Notes: generated by a model from the sequence alone, not told the origin. Positions 24,314 to 32,606 are shown, counted from the stretch's first letter. The stretch is DNA of 32,718 nucleotides from Azotobacter paspali (GCF_042434745.1 NZ_JBHLSS010000106.1); one strand, 5' to 3'. Numbers and translations are program-made.

Positions 24314-25104
24314 TGGGCACCTGCCTTGACCTGATAGGCCGGATGCCAGCGCAGCCACAGGCGCTCCAAGGTACGCGCCGCCACGTCGGCCAGCTTGCCG
24401 AGCACGGCGTAGAGCAGAATCGCCAGCACCACCACGTCCGTCTGCAGGAACTCGCGGGCGTTCATCGCCAGGTAACCGATGCCAGAACTGGCGGAAATGG
24501 TTTCCGCGACGATCAGCGTCAGCCACATGAAACCGAGGGCGAAGCGCACGCCGACCAGGATCGACGGCAGCGCACCGGGCAGGATCACCTGACGGAACAG
24601 AGAGAATCCGGACAGCCCGTAGCTGCGCGCCATTTCCACCAGGCCGGCATCGACGTTGCGGATGCCGTGGTAGGTATTCAGGTAAATGGGGAACAGGGTG
24701 CCAAGGGCGACCAGGAAGATCTTCGCCGACTCGTCGATGCCGAACCAGAGGATCACCAACGGGATCAGTGCCAGGTGCGGCACGTTGCGCACCATCTGCA
24801 CCGAGCTGTCCAGCAGGCGCTCGCCCCACTTCGACAGGCCGGTAATAAAGCCGAGCAGCAGGCCCAAGCCGCCACCGATGGCGAAGCCGATGCTGGCGCG
24901 CCAGCCGCTGATGGCCAGGTGCGACCAGATTTCGCCGCTGGAGAGCAGTGCCCAGCCGGCTTCCAGCACCGCACTCGGTGCCGGCAGGATGCGGGTGGAG
25001 AGCCATCCGCTGGCCACCGCCCCCTGCCAAAACCCGAGTAACGCCAGCGGCAGCACCCAGGGCGACAGGCGCAGGGCCAGTTTGTCGATGTTGCGTATGG
25101 TCAT
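24310..25104 (-). CDS. ssuC: Alkanesulfonate ABC transporter permease SsuC
   Basis: The inner-membrane channel of the SsuABC importer. The 264 residues start MTIRNIDKLALRLSPWVLPL, with about six membrane segments and the cytoplasmic EAA-type coupling loop EMARSYGLSGFSLFRQVILP followed by GALPSILVGVRFALG. The start is the ATG at 25104, after a GAAGAGG about ten bases upstream. The gene is separated from ssuD by an 89-bp gap with a GC-rich hairpin. Confidence 0.95.
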   Translation of the reverse strand: MTIRNIDKLALRLSPWVLPLALLGFWQGAVASGWLSTRILPAPSAVLEAGWALLSSGEIWSHLAISGWRASIGFAIGGGLGLLLGFITGLSKWGERLLDSSVQMVRNVPHLALIPLVILWFGIDESAKIFLVALGTLFPIYLNTYHGIRNVDAGLVEMARSYGLSGFSLFRQVILPGALPSILVGVRFALGFMWLTLIVAETISASSGIGYLAMNAREFLQTDVVVLAILLYAVLGKLADVAARTLERLWLRWHPAYQVKAGAQ

Positions 25105-25150
25105 GGATGGAAACCTCTTCTCGTCTTGCCTGAACTCAGGAAATTGCCTT

Positions 25151-25179
25151 CCGGCCCGCCCCCGACGGGAACGGGCCGG
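25151..25179. other. GC-rich hairpin between ssuD and ssuC
   Basis: CCGGCCCG (25151-25158) pairs perfectly with CGGGCCGG (25172-25179) across 13 bases. There is no T-tract, so it is more likely an mRNA-stabilising or attenuating structure within the ssu transcript than a terminator. Confidence 0.4.
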
Positions 25180-25193
25180 ATCGGGGAGACGCT

Positions 25194-26342
25194 TCAACTC
25201 TGCGCCGCGGCCTTGGGCAGGATGTCGTTGGCCACCACCTCGCCGAACGGACTGACCTGGCCGCGACCTTCGATCCCGGCCGGCCGGGCCAGATCCAGGT
25301 GCGGGAAGAGCAGTTCGGCGACCCGATAGGATTCTTCTAGGTGCGGATAACCGGAGAGTACGAAGGTGTCGATGCCGAGCGCGGCGTACTCCTTCATCCG
25401 CGCTGCCACGGTCGGCCCGTCGCCGACCAGTGCGGTGCCGGCCCCGCCACGCACCAGGCCGACGCCGGCCCAGAGGTTCGGCGATACCTCCAGATTCTCC
25501 TTGCTGCCACCATGCAGGGCGGCCATGCGCTGCTGGCCGACCGAGTCGAAACGCGCCAGCGAGGCCTGGGCCTTGGCGATGGTTTCGTCGTCCAGGTGGC
25601 TGATCAGCCGGTCGGCAGCCTCCCAGGCCTCCTCGGTGGTTTCGCGAACAATCACGTGCAGGCGGATGCCGAAACGCACCGTGCGGCCATAGCGGGCGGC
25701 ACGGGCGCGCACATCGACGATCTTCTCGGCCACCGCGGCCGGCGGCTCGCCCCAAGTCAGGTAGAGGTCGACCTGTTCGGCGGCCAATTCGTGGGCGGCC
25801 TCCGAGGAGCCGCCGAAATACAGTGGTGGATGAGGCTGCTGCAGCGGCGGGAAGAGCAGCTTGGCGCCCTCGACCTGGATGTGCTTGCCCTGCAGGTCGA
25901 CGGTTTCGCCGGACAGCACGCCCCGCCAGATGCGGGTGAACTCGGTGGCCGCCTCGTAGCGCTCGGCATGGGACAGGTGCAGGCCTTCGCCGGCCAATTC
26001 TTCTGGGTCGCCACCGGTCACCAAGTTGAACAGCGCGCGACCGCCGGACAGCCGGTCGAGCGTCGCCGCCTGGCGTGCCGCCACGGTCGGCGAAATGATC
26101 CCCGGACGTAGGGCGACGAGGAATTTCAAACGCCGGGTGACCGGGATCAGCGAGGCGGCGACCAGCCAGGAATCCTCGCAGGAACGTCCGGTCGGAATCA
26201 GCACGCCGCCGAAGCCGAGCCGGTCGGCGGCCTGGGCGATCTGCTGCAAATAAGCGTGGTCGACGGCGCGGGCGCCCTCGGCGGTGCCCAGGTAGTGGCC
26301 GTCGCCGTGGGTGGGCAGGAACCAGAAAACATTCAGACTCAT
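25194..26342 (-). CDS. ssuD: FMNH2-dependent alkanesulfonate monooxygenase SsuD
   Basis: SsuD cleaves alkanesulfonates to aldehyde and sulfite using FMNH2 from SsuE and O2. The 382 residues belong to the bacterial-luciferase-like TIM-barrel family. The conserved GFGGVLIPTGRSCEDSW carries Cys55 (equivalent to E. coli Cys54). Also visible are LKFLVALRPG, NLVTGGDPEELAGEG, FGIRLHVIVRET, and the C-terminal LSGYPHLEESYRVAELLFP. Length and motifs are normal. The gene lies between ssuA and ssuC, with 55 bp to ssuA. Confidence 0.97.
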   Translation of the reverse strand: MSLNVFWFLPTHGDGHYLGTAEGARAVDHAYLQQIAQAADRLGFGGVLIPTGRSCEDSWLVAASLIPVTRRLKFLVALRPGIISPTVAARQAATLDRLSGGRALFNLVTGGDPEELAGEGLHLSHAERYEAATEFTRIWRGVLSGETVDLQGKHIQVEGAKLLFPPLQQPHPPLYFGGSSEAAHELAAEQVDLYLTWGEPPAAVAEKIVDVRARAARYGRTVRFGIRLHVIVRETTEEAWEAADRLISHLDDETIAKAQASLARFDSVGQQRMAALHGGSKENLEVSPNLWAGVGLVRGGAGTALVGDGPTVAARMKEYAALGIDTFVLSGYPHLEESYRVAELLFPHLDLARPAGIEGRGQVSPFGEVVANDILPKAAAQS

Positions 26343-26397
26343 GGAGTGGTCTCCTTTCGATCGGGGGCTTGGAACTGCGCGGACGAGGACAGCCGGA

Positions 26398-27360
26398 CTA
26401 CTGACGAACCACCTTGGCCGGAGGGGTCCACACCACCTCCTTGATGCTCAGGCGCTTGGGAATCAGCTTCAGCTCGGCGAAGGTGTCGGCGATCTTCTGC
26501 TGCGCCGCGACCACCTCCGGGCTGAGCGGCTGCGCGCCATAGCCCTGGCGCACTACCGCTTCGTGGGTGATTTCCAGGGGAAGACCGATCAGCGGGGCGA
26601 CCTGCTGGGTGACTTTCTGCGGATCGGCCTTGGAATCCTCGTCGATGCCGCGAACCTCCTCGATCAACGCCTCGATCACCTGCGGATGCTTGCCGACGTA
26701 GGCGCCCGTGGCCAGATAGAACTGATGGTTGTCGACGATCCCCTGGCCGTTGCGCAGGGTGCGTGCCGCGAGCTGCTTCTCGGCGGCGGCCTGGAAGGGG
26801 TCCCAGATCACCCAGGCATCTACCCGGCCGCTCTCGAAAGCGGCGCGGCCGTCGGCCGGCGGCAGGTACACGGGCGTGATGTCCTGGATACCGAGGCCCG
26901 CCTCCTCCAGAGCGCGAACCAGCAGGTAATGGACGTTGGAGCCCTTGTTCAGGGCAACCTTCTTGCCCTTGAGCTCGGCGACGCTCTTGATCGGCGAATC
27001 CTTGGCTACCAGGATCGCCTCGCCCAGCGGAGCCGGCGGCTCGTAGGCGACATAGCGCAGATCGGCGCCGGCGGCCTGGGCGAACACCGGCGGCGTCTCG
27101 CCGGTCGCGCCGAAATCGATAGAGCCGACGTTCAGGCCCTCCAGCAGTTGCGGGCCGCCTGGGAACTCGGTCCACTGCACCTCCACGCCCTGCTCCGCCA
27201 AGCGCTTCTCGAGCGAGCCCTTGCCCTTGAGCAGCACCAGGGTGCCGTATTTCTGATAGCCGATCCGCAGGGTCTCGGCCTGAGCCTGGGTGATGGCGCC
27301 GAAGGAAAAGGTTGCCGCAAACAGGACAACCAGGCTTCGACGCGAGACGATGGCGCGCAT
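26398..27360 (-). CDS. ssuA: Periplasmic alkanesulfonate-binding protein SsuA
   Basis: The substrate-binding component of SsuABC. The 320 residues begin with a signal peptide (MRAIVSRRSLVVLFAATFSFG... cut near AQA). The mature protein starts ETLRIGYQKYGTLVLLKGKG, diagnostic of sulfonate/taurine-type binding proteins. It continues with VQWTEFPGGPQLLEGLNVGS and GATGETPPVFAQAAGA. The start is the ATG at 27360, after AAGGAGAGG at good spacing; longer in-frame starts have no such site. Confidence 0.96.
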   Translation of the reverse strand: MRAIVSRRSLVVLFAATFSFGAITQAQAETLRIGYQKYGTLVLLKGKGSLEKRLAEQGVEVQWTEFPGGPQLLEGLNVGSIDFGATGETPPVFAQAAGADLRYVAYEPPAPLGEAILVAKDSPIKSVAELKGKKVALNKGSNVHYLLVRALEEAGLGIQDITPVYLPPADGRAAFESGRVDAWVIWDPFQAAAEKQLAARTLRNGQGIVDNHQFYLATGAYVGKHPQVIEALIEEVRGIDEDSKADPQKVTQQVAPLIGLPLEITHEAVVRQGYGAQPLSPEVVAAQQKIADTFAELKLIPKRLSIKEVVWTPPAKVVRQ

Positions 27361-27454
27361 GGGCGGCCTCTCCTTCGCATTGATTGGGTGTAACCTGCTC
27401 GCCCGTTGACGGGCCAGTAAGGTGGGGCGCGCTTGGCGTGAGCGGCCTGGAAGA

Positions 27455-28048
27455 TCAGAGACTCCGGCGGATGGGTTCCAGCCGGTCGTCGGAAAGCCGA
27501 GCATCCAGAGGTCCGCTCCGGCGGATCAGGGCGGCGACCAGATCCTCGAGCGACTCGTCGACCCGCAGAAGCAGTTCGTCGTTGAAGCGGGCCGGCTGAT
27601 CGCCTTCGGGATAGACGATGTGCGCATCCACGGCGAACACGCCGGTCAGCACTTCCTGAGCTTTGAGCGCCGAAAGCACCGGCTTGAGGGCGTAATCCAC
27701 CGCCAGCAGGTGAGCCGGGCTGCCGCCGGTGACCAGCGGCAGTACCACCTTGTCGGTCAGCACCCGCTCGGGCAGCAAGTCGAGCAGCACCTTCAGGGCG
27801 CCGGAGAAGGACGCCTTATACACCGGCGTCGCGACGATCAGACCGTCGGCCAATCCCACCGTAGCCTGCAGATCGCGCACCGCGGCGCTGTCGAAACGGG
27901 CATGGAGCAGTTCCTCGGCGACGAAATCGCGCACTCGGATCAGCGACACTGCGATCCCGCGGCTCTCCAGGTAGGTACGGGCGTACTCCAGTAGCAGCTC
28001 GCCGCGCGAGCGTTGCGAGGGGCTGCCGGAAAGCAGAACGACGTGCAT
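27455..28048 (-). CDS. ssuE: NAD(P)H-dependent FMN reductase SsuE
   Basis: Supplies reduced FMN to SsuD. It is a 197-residue flavodoxin-like protein with the FMN-phosphate loop LLSGSPSQRSRGELLLEY at the N-terminus, GLIVATPVYKASFSGALKVLLDLL (in two halves) and PLVTGGSPAHLLAVDYALKPVL. These are the signatures of the SsuE/MsuE group. It follows lsfA by 10 bp and precedes ssuA by 94 bp, so it is the second gene of the sulfur-starvation operon. Confidence 0.96.
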   Translation of the reverse strand: MHVVLLSGSPSQRSRGELLLEYARTYLESRGIAVSLIRVRDFVAEELLHARFDSAAVRDLQATVGLADGLIVATPVYKASFSGALKVLLDLLPERVLTDKVVLPLVTGGSPAHLLAVDYALKPVLSALKAQEVLTGVFAVDAHIVYPEGDQPARFNDELLLRVDESLEDLVAALIRRSGPLDARLSDDRLEPIRRSL

Positions 28049-28058
28049 GGCGATCTCC

Positions 28059-28697
28059 TTATCGGTTCGGCTGCGGAGTCAGGCGCAGATAGGGCTTCAC
28101 CGCGCGGAAACCTTTCGGGAAGCGCTGCTTGAGCTCTTCCGGGTCCTGCAGCGAGGGTACGATCACCACCTCGTCGCCTTCCTTCCAGTTGGCCGGGGTG
28201 GCGACCTTGTAGTTGTCGGTCAGTTGCAGCGAGTCGATCACCCGCAGAATCTCGTGGAAGTTGCGCCCGGTGCTCGCCGGATAGGTGATGATCAGCCGCA
28301 CCTTCTTGTTCGGGTCGATAATGAACAGCGAACGCACGGTCAGGGTATCGTTGGCGTTCGGATGGATCAGATCGTAGAGGTCGGATACCTTGCGGTCGGC
28401 ATCGGCGATGATCGGGAAGTCGACCCGGGCGCCCTGGGTCTCCTCGATGTCGCCGATCCATTTCAGGTGGGAGTCCACCGGGTCCACCGACAGGGCGATG
28501 GCCTTGACGTTGCGCTTGGCGAACTCGTCCTTGAGCTTGGCGGTGAAGCCCAGTTCGGTGGTGCACACCGGGGTGAAATCTGCCGGATGGGAGAAGAGGA
28601 TTCCCCAGCCGTCGCCCAGCCATTCGTGGAAACGGATACGGCCGGTGCTGGAATCCTGTTCGAAGTCGGGCGCGATGTCGCCGAGACGGATGCTCAT
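28059..28697 (-). CDS. lsfA: 1-Cys peroxiredoxin LsfA
   Basis: A 212-residue Prx6-type peroxiredoxin. The peroxidatic Cys45 lies in HPADFTPVCTTE, and the Prx6 C-terminal domain is visible as PANWKEGDEVVIVPSL. There is no resolving Cys in the usual 2-Cys position. In Pseudomonas, lsfA is induced by sulfate starvation and heads the ssu cluster; the same order is seen here. It probably removes peroxides produced by flavin-dependent desulfonation, which is inference. It is first in the operon, downstream of an AT-rich promoter region shared with sbp. Confidence 0.96.
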   Translation of the reverse strand: MSIRLGDIAPDFEQDSSTGRIRFHEWLGDGWGILFSHPADFTPVCTTELGFTAKLKDEFAKRNVKAIALSVDPVDSHLKWIGDIEETQGARVDFPIIADADRKVSDLYDLIHPNANDTLTVRSLFIIDPNKKVRLIITYPASTGRNFHEILRVIDSLQLTDNYKVATPANWKEGDEVVIVPSLQDPEELKQRFPKGFRAVKPYLRLTPQPNR

Positions 28698-28762
28698 GGT
28701 CTGCTCCTGCAGTGTGGTCCTGAATTGCCGGCCACTATGCGCAGGACGACTAGAAAATAAAA

Positions 28763-28791
28763 AGAATAAATTTTGATTTGTTAATTACCAA
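28763..28791 (-). promoter_or_regulatory. Candidate promoter of lsfA-ssuEADCB
   Basis: On the minus strand, TTGGTA (28791-28786), 17 bp and TATTCT (28768-28763) lie 66 bp upstream of the lsfA ATG. The region is strikingly AT-rich for this genome. Control by the LysR-type regulator CysB is expected from Pseudomonas biology, but no CysB site can be proven here. Confidence 0.4.
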
Positions 28792-28819
28792 TAGACATAA
28801 AAAGACAGCGCCGACAGGG

Positions 28820-28843
28820 GAATATTCAAGTAACCAAATATTC
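28820..28843. promoter_or_regulatory. Inverted repeat in the sbp-lsfA divergent region
   Basis: GAATATT (28820-28826) and AATATTC (28837-28843) form a perfect 7-bp inverted repeat with a 10-base spacer. It lies between the divergent sbp and lsfA genes. The position suits an operator for a dimeric regulator acting on both. A further AT-rich stretch (TTATCTTATAG, about 28862-28872) could be the sbp -10 region. Confidence 0.4.
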
Positions 28844-28916
28844 TTTTATGGAATAAAAAGCTTATCTTATAGTTCTTACATCTCTCATCCGTACTACTAT
28901 TGCTTGGATCGTCTTC

Positions 28917-29915
28917 ATGAAGCGATTGCTGACCTCTTCCCTGCTGGCGGCCGGCGTGGCCCTGGCCTCCGTCGCCAGCCAGGCGGCCTCTTTGCTGAAC
29001 GTCTCCTACGACGTGATGCGCGACTTCTACAAAGAGTACAACCCGGCCTTCCAGAAACACTGGCAGGCCGAGGGCAACCCACCGGTACAGATCCAGATGT
29101 CCCACGGCGGCTCCAGCAAGCAGGCGCGCGCGGTGATCGACGGCTTGCCGGCCGACGTCATCACCATGAACATGGCCACCGACATCGATGCCCTGTACGA
29201 CCACGGCAAGCTGATTCCGCAGAACTGGGCCGAACGCCTGCCGGACAACAGCGCCCCCTTCACCTCGGCGACCGTGTTCATCGTCCGCAAGGGCAACCCG
29301 AAACAGCTCAAGGACTGGCCCGACCTGCTCAAGGAGGGCGTGCAGGTGGTAGTGCCCAATCCCAAGACCTCGGGCAACGGCCGCTACACCTACCTATCGG
29401 CGTGGAGCTACGCACTGAAGAACGGTGGCGACGACAAAGCCGCGCGCGACTTTGTCGGCAAGCTGTTCAAGCAGGCGCCGGTGCTCGACACCGGCGGTCG
29501 CGCCGCTACCACCACCTTCATGCAAAACCAGATCGGCGACGTGCTGGTGACCTTCGAGAACGAGGCGGAAATGATCGCCCGCGAATTCGGCCGCGGCGGC
29601 TTCGAGGTGGTCTATCCCAGCATCTCCGTTCAGGCCGAACCGCCGGTGACGGTGGTCGACAAGGTGGTCGACAAGAAGGGCACCCGCAAGGAGGCCGAGG
29701 CCTACCTGAAATACCTGTGGTCCGACGAGGGCCAGCGTATCGCCGCCAACAACTACTTGCGCCCGCGCAATCCGAAGATCCTCGCCGAATTCTCCGACCG
29801 CTTCCCCAAGGTCGAACTGCTCGACGTGGTGAAAACCTTCGGCGACTGGCCGACCATCCAGAAGACCCACTTCAACGACGGCGGCGTATTCGATCAGGTC
29901 TACGGCGGACGCTGA
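28917..29915 (+). CDS. sbp: Periplasmic sulfate-binding protein Sbp
   Basis: Captures sulfate for the CysTWA importer. The 332 residues have a signal peptide (MKRLLTSSLLAAGVALASVA...QAA), a mature start LLNVSYDVMRDFYKEYN and the sulfate-pocket SHGGSSKQARAVIDGLPADV. NPKTSGNGRYTYL and the family tail FGDWPTIQKTHFNDGGVFDQ are also visible. The permease and ATPase genes are not adjacent, as is common for sbp in Pseudomonas. It has no clear Shine-Dalgarno site. It is divergent from the ssu operon, which suggests joint sulfur-starvation control. Confidence 0.96.
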   Translation: MKRLLTSSLLAAGVALASVASQAASLLNVSYDVMRDFYKEYNPAFQKHWQAEGNPPVQIQMSHGGSSKQARAVIDGLPADVITMNMATDIDALYDHGKLIPQNWAERLPDNSAPFTSATVFIVRKGNPKQLKDWPDLLKEGVQVVVPNPKTSGNGRYTYLSAWSYALKNGGDDKAARDFVGKLFKQAPVLDTGGRAATTTFMQNQIGDVLVTFENEAEMIAREFGRGGFEVVYPSISVQAEPPVTVVDKVVDKKGTRKEAEAYLKYLWSDEGQRIAANNYLRPRNPKILAEFSDRFPKVELLDVVKTFGDWPTIQKTHFNDGGVFDQVYGGR

Positions 29916-29994
29916 GCGCGGTCGCCCGCCCCGGTGGACGAGGGAGGCCTCGTCCATCCCATACAGCCCCCGTTCCTGCCCACAACAAAAGCCC

Positions 29995-30975
29995 ATGAAA
30001 AAGAACGTCTTCGTCTTCAGCCGCCTCGCTCCCGAGCATCAGGCGCGCCTGCGGCAGCACTTCAACGTCACCCTCCTCGACCCGGCCGGCGACATCGCCG
30101 CCCAATACGCCACGGCGCTGCCCGAGGCCCACGGCCTGCTCGGCGTGGGCCGGCCCTTCGGCCGCGCCCAGTTGGAGCCGGCCCGGCGACTGGAAGCGAT
30201 CGCCAGCATCTCGGTGGGCTATGACAACTACGACCTGACCTACCTCGACGAGCGTGACATCATCCTCACCAATACCCCGGACGTGCTCACCGAAACCACC
30301 GCGGACCTGGGCTTCGCCCTGCTGATGAGCGCCGCCCGCCGCGTCGCCGAACTCGACGCCTGGGTCAAGGCCGGCCATTGGCAGGCAGCGGTCGGCCCGG
30401 CGCTGTTCGGCTGCGACGTGCACGGCAAGACTCTCGGCATCCTCGGCCTCGGCAAGATCGGCGCGGCTATCGCCCGGCGCGGACGCTTCGGCTTCGGCAT
30501 GCCGGTGATCTACCACGGCAACGGCCGCAAGCCTGAACTGGAGGCGGAACTCGGCGCCGGCTACCGCAGCCTCGACGAATTGCTCGGCGAGGCGGATTTC
30601 GTCTGCGTGGTGGTACCCCTGAGCGAACGCACCCACCATCTGATCGGCCGCCGCGAACTGGCGCTGATGAAACCCTCGGCGATCCTGATCAACATCGCCC
30701 GCGGCCCGGTGCTCGACGAACCAGCCCTGATCGAAGCCCTGCGGGAAAGGCGCATCCAGGCCGCCGGACTGGACGTCTACGAAAAGGAACCGCTCAAGGA
30801 CTCGCCGCTGTTCGCCTTGCCCAACGCGGTCACCCTGCCGCACATCGGCTCGGCGACCCACGAAACCCGCAGGGCCATGGCCGAGCGGGCCATCGACAAT
30901 CTCGAACGCGCCCTGCTCGGCGGCACCCCGCGGGACATCGTCAACCCGCAGGTCTGGGCCCGTCGTCAGGCGTGA
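29995..30975 (+). CDS. ghrB: D-2-hydroxyacid dehydrogenase, GhrB-like
   Basis: An NAD(P)H-dependent reductase of 2-oxo acids such as glyoxylate, hydroxypyruvate or 2-ketogluconate. The 326 residues show the Rossmann motif GILGLGKIG, ISVGYDNYDLTYLDERDI, TPDVLTETTADLGFALL, and the catalytic Arg in NIARGPVLDEPALIEAL. The Glu lies in GLDVYEKEPL and the His in LPHIGSATHETRRAM. The overall pattern is close to E. coli GhrB (YiaE); KguD (2-ketogluconate-6-phosphate reductase) is the main alternative. The start MKKNVFVFSRLAP has only a weak Shine-Dalgarno site. It lies 79 bp after sbp on the same strand, with no obvious link to sulfur. Confidence 0.92.
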   Translation: MKKNVFVFSRLAPEHQARLRQHFNVTLLDPAGDIAAQYATALPEAHGLLGVGRPFGRAQLEPARRLEAIASISVGYDNYDLTYLDERDIILTNTPDVLTETTADLGFALLMSAARRVAELDAWVKAGHWQAAVGPALFGCDVHGKTLGILGLGKIGAAIARRGRFGFGMPVIYHGNGRKPELEAELGAGYRSLDELLGEADFVCVVVPLSERTHHLIGRRELALMKPSAILINIARGPVLDEPALIEALRERRIQAAGLDVYEKEPLKDSPLFALPNAVTLPHIGSATHETRRAMAERAIDNLERALLGGTPRDIVNPQVWARRQA

Positions 30976-31007
30976 CCGACCGACTTCGGCACAGCGCCTT
31001 GTGCAGC

Positions 31008-31264
31008 TTACCCACCGCCTTCACCCTGCGCCAGGATGCAGTAGGCCAGCACAGCGCCATGAGCCTGCTCGGCGGCGCTGACGTGCTGGCGGCTCATCGG
31101 CCGCGATTGCCGGTAGGCACCGCCGGTGACCTGTACCTTGCAGGCCCCCGGCAACCGAGCGGAATGCCTTTGCGGCCCCGCCGGGCCATGCCGGCGAGCA
31201 CCGTCTCGTCCTCATCGCAGGCATAACCCTCGCTGCTGTCCTGGATCGGCACCGCGTGTTTCAT
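31008..31264 (-). pseudogene. Decayed 2Fe-2S ferredoxin of the DmpQ/XylT type
   Basis: A perfect AAGGAGG lies seven bases before the ATG at 31264. The first frame encodes MKHAVPIQDSSEGYACDEDE and RRGRKGIPLGCRG, then breaks in the iron-sulfur loop. The sequence continues one frame over from about 31145 as CKVQVTGGAYRQSRPMSRQ and HVSAAEQAHGAVLAYCILA, ending at a TAA at 31008-31010. Compared with the family loop GCRGGGCGVCKV, about 10-11 bases are missing, removing at least one cluster cysteine. The LAC motif reads LAY. A third frame could continue as VKAVGKLHKALC toward 30940, pointing to a second frameshift. Family members are the plant-type ferredoxins that reactivate catechol 2,3-dioxygenase in phenol/toluene pathways. 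No such pathway gene is nearby. Confidence 0.75.
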
Positions 31265-31328
31265 CGGCGTGCCTCCTTCCATTCGCCGCACCCGGCCCGA
31301 CGAGACCGCGCGGACGATCCCGGCAGCA

Positions 31329-31388
31329 GGGTGAATGGCCGAAGCCATCCACCCCTGGTGGAAAACGCTGCGCGGTTTTCCATCCTAC
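31329..31388. repeat. Palindromic REP-like repeat, second copy
   Basis: Two adjacent hairpins lie here. GTGaATGGC-cgaa-GCCATcCAC (31331-31352) has one mismatch. The 22-bp palindrome at 31360-31381 has GGAAAAC and GTTTTCC arms and ends TCCTACAA. The second matches 4110-4131 at 21 of 22 bases. The whole element lies in a gene-free patch between the ferredoxin relic and the orphan coding scrap. Confidence 0.7.
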
Positions 31389-31444
31389 AAAGCTGCTTCG
31401 ATCGCGGGCGGATTCGCTCACCGCGCCCTCGCCGGCACGGGGTT

Positions 31445-31528
31445 TCTCAGGCGCTCTTCAACGACCCGCGCGCCTTGGCCATGCTCATCGAGGAAGTCGG
31501 CCTGATCCTGCAGGGCGCCGATCGGGGC
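31445..31528 (+). other. Orphan coding-like fragment
   Basis: One plus-strand frame reads SQALFNDPRALAMLIEEVGL then ILQGADRG, with the codon preferences of a real gene (third positions mostly G or C). No start codon, upstream coding or Shine-Dalgarno site supports it, and it runs into the opposite-strand binding-protein gene. It may be the remnant 3' end of a deleted gene. I do not recognise the family. Confidence 0.25.
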
Positions 31529-31531
31529 GCC

Positions 31532-32551
31532 TCAGCTCCCCTCGGTGTCGTAGGCTTCCTCGAAGAAATAGTCCTTCCAGGAGGCCGCCTTGTGCTTCAG
31601 CACGCCCAGCTTGTAAAGCTTCTCGGCGTAGATGAAGGTGCGCTGCGGCACTATGGTGAAGTCGTTTTCCTCATCCTCGACGATCTTCTCCACCAGCTCC
31701 GGTGCCAGCTTGGAATTCTCCACGCGGATGTAGGTCTGCGCCGCGGCGGGCTTGTCGGCCTTGACGATGCGTTCGGCCTCGGCCAGGGCTGCATAGAAGG
31801 CGCGGTAGGTCTTGGGATTGTCTTTGTGGAACTTTTCGGTGGTGTAGAGCACGTTGAAGGTCGCTGGCCCGCCGAGGATGTCGTAGGAGCTGATCAGCTT
31901 GTGCACTTTCGGGCTCTCCAGGGCCTGGTAGTAGAAAGGCGCGCTGGAGAAATGCGCGGTGACTTCCGAGCCGCCCGAGGTCAGCGCCGCGGTGGCGTCG
32001 GGATGCGGCAGGCTGACGCTGATGTCGTCGAAGCGCTTGAAGCGCTCCTTGCCATAACGCTTGGCCGCCTCGATCTGCAGGGTGCGCGACTGAAAACCGA
32101 CACCGGCGGCGGGCACCGCGATGCGGTCCTTCTTGCCCAGGTCGTCCAGCGACTTCACCGCCGGATTGTTGCTCAGCAGGTAGTTGGGCAGCGAACCCAG
32201 CGCGGCGATGGCCTTGACATTCTGCCGGCCGCGGGTGCGGTCCCACATGGTCAGCATCGGCGGCACGCCGGCCGACACCACGTCGAGGGCGCCGGCCAGC
32301 AGCGCCTCGTTCATCGCGGTGGCGCCGGAGATGTTGCGCCACTCCACTTGGATGTCGATGCCCTGTTCCTTGCCGTGCTTCTCGATCAGCTTCTGGTCGC
32401 GGACCACATCGAGCAGCAGATAGCCGATGCCGAACTGCTGGGCGATGCTGATCTTGCCCTCGGCCTGGGCCAGCAGGGAGAAGCTGCCCAGAAGCCCGGC
32501 GAGCACGCCGGCAGCCAGTCGGGCGGGACGAAAATGGGTTTTCTTCTGCAT
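31532..32551 (-). CDS. ABC transporter periplasmic binding protein, SsuA/TauA class
   Basis: A 339-residue secreted binding protein with a signal peptide (MQKKTHFRPARLAAGVLAGL... cut near AQA) and mature start EGKISIAQQFGIGYLLLDVV. The layout resembles nitrate/sulfonate/taurine (NMT1/THI5-like) binding proteins: IDIQVEWRNISGATAMNEAL, GALDVVSAGVPPML, SFPHP-like SLPHPDATAAL. The charged C-terminal EDEENDFTIVPQRTFIYAEK is distinctive. The substrate is not readable from sequence; sulfonate, taurine or a related compound is plausible because of the neighbouring sulfur genes. The transporter's permease and ATPase are not in the window. It lies 55 bp downstream of the SDR gene with a hairpin between. 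Confidence 0.88.
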   Translation of the reverse strand: MQKKTHFRPARLAAGVLAGLLGSFSLLAQAEGKISIAQQFGIGYLLLDVVRDQKLIEKHGKEQGIDIQVEWRNISGATAMNEALLAGALDVVSAGVPPMLTMWDRTRGRQNVKAIAALGSLPNYLLSNNPAVKSLDDLGKKDRIAVPAAGVGFQSRTLQIEAAKRYGKERFKRFDDISVSLPHPDATAALTSGGSEVTAHFSSAPFYYQALESPKVHKLISSYDILGGPATFNVLYTTEKFHKDNPKTYRAFYAALAEAERIVKADKPAAAQTYIRVENSKLAPELVEKIVEDEENDFTIVPQRTFIYAEKLYKLGVLKHKAASWKDYFFEEAYDTEGS

Positions 32552-32569
32552 GGGAAATCTCGGTGAGCG

Positions 32570-32590
32570 CCCGCGCGTTCCGCGCGCGGG
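32570..32590. other. GC hairpin between the SDR and binding-protein genes
   Basis: CCCGCGCG (32570-32577) pairs with CGCGCGGG (32583-32590) around a five-base loop. There is no T-tract on either strand. It could cap the upstream message or be a partial attenuator. Confidence 0.4.
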
Positions 32591-32606
32591 ATGGCGGATG
32601 TGGGAT

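Noticed and set aside
31256..32566. 436-codon plus-strand frame opposite the binding-protein gene
   Set aside because: Mostly the reverse of a clear secreted binding protein; only the first part (31445-31528) outside that gene was kept, as a low-confidence scrap.
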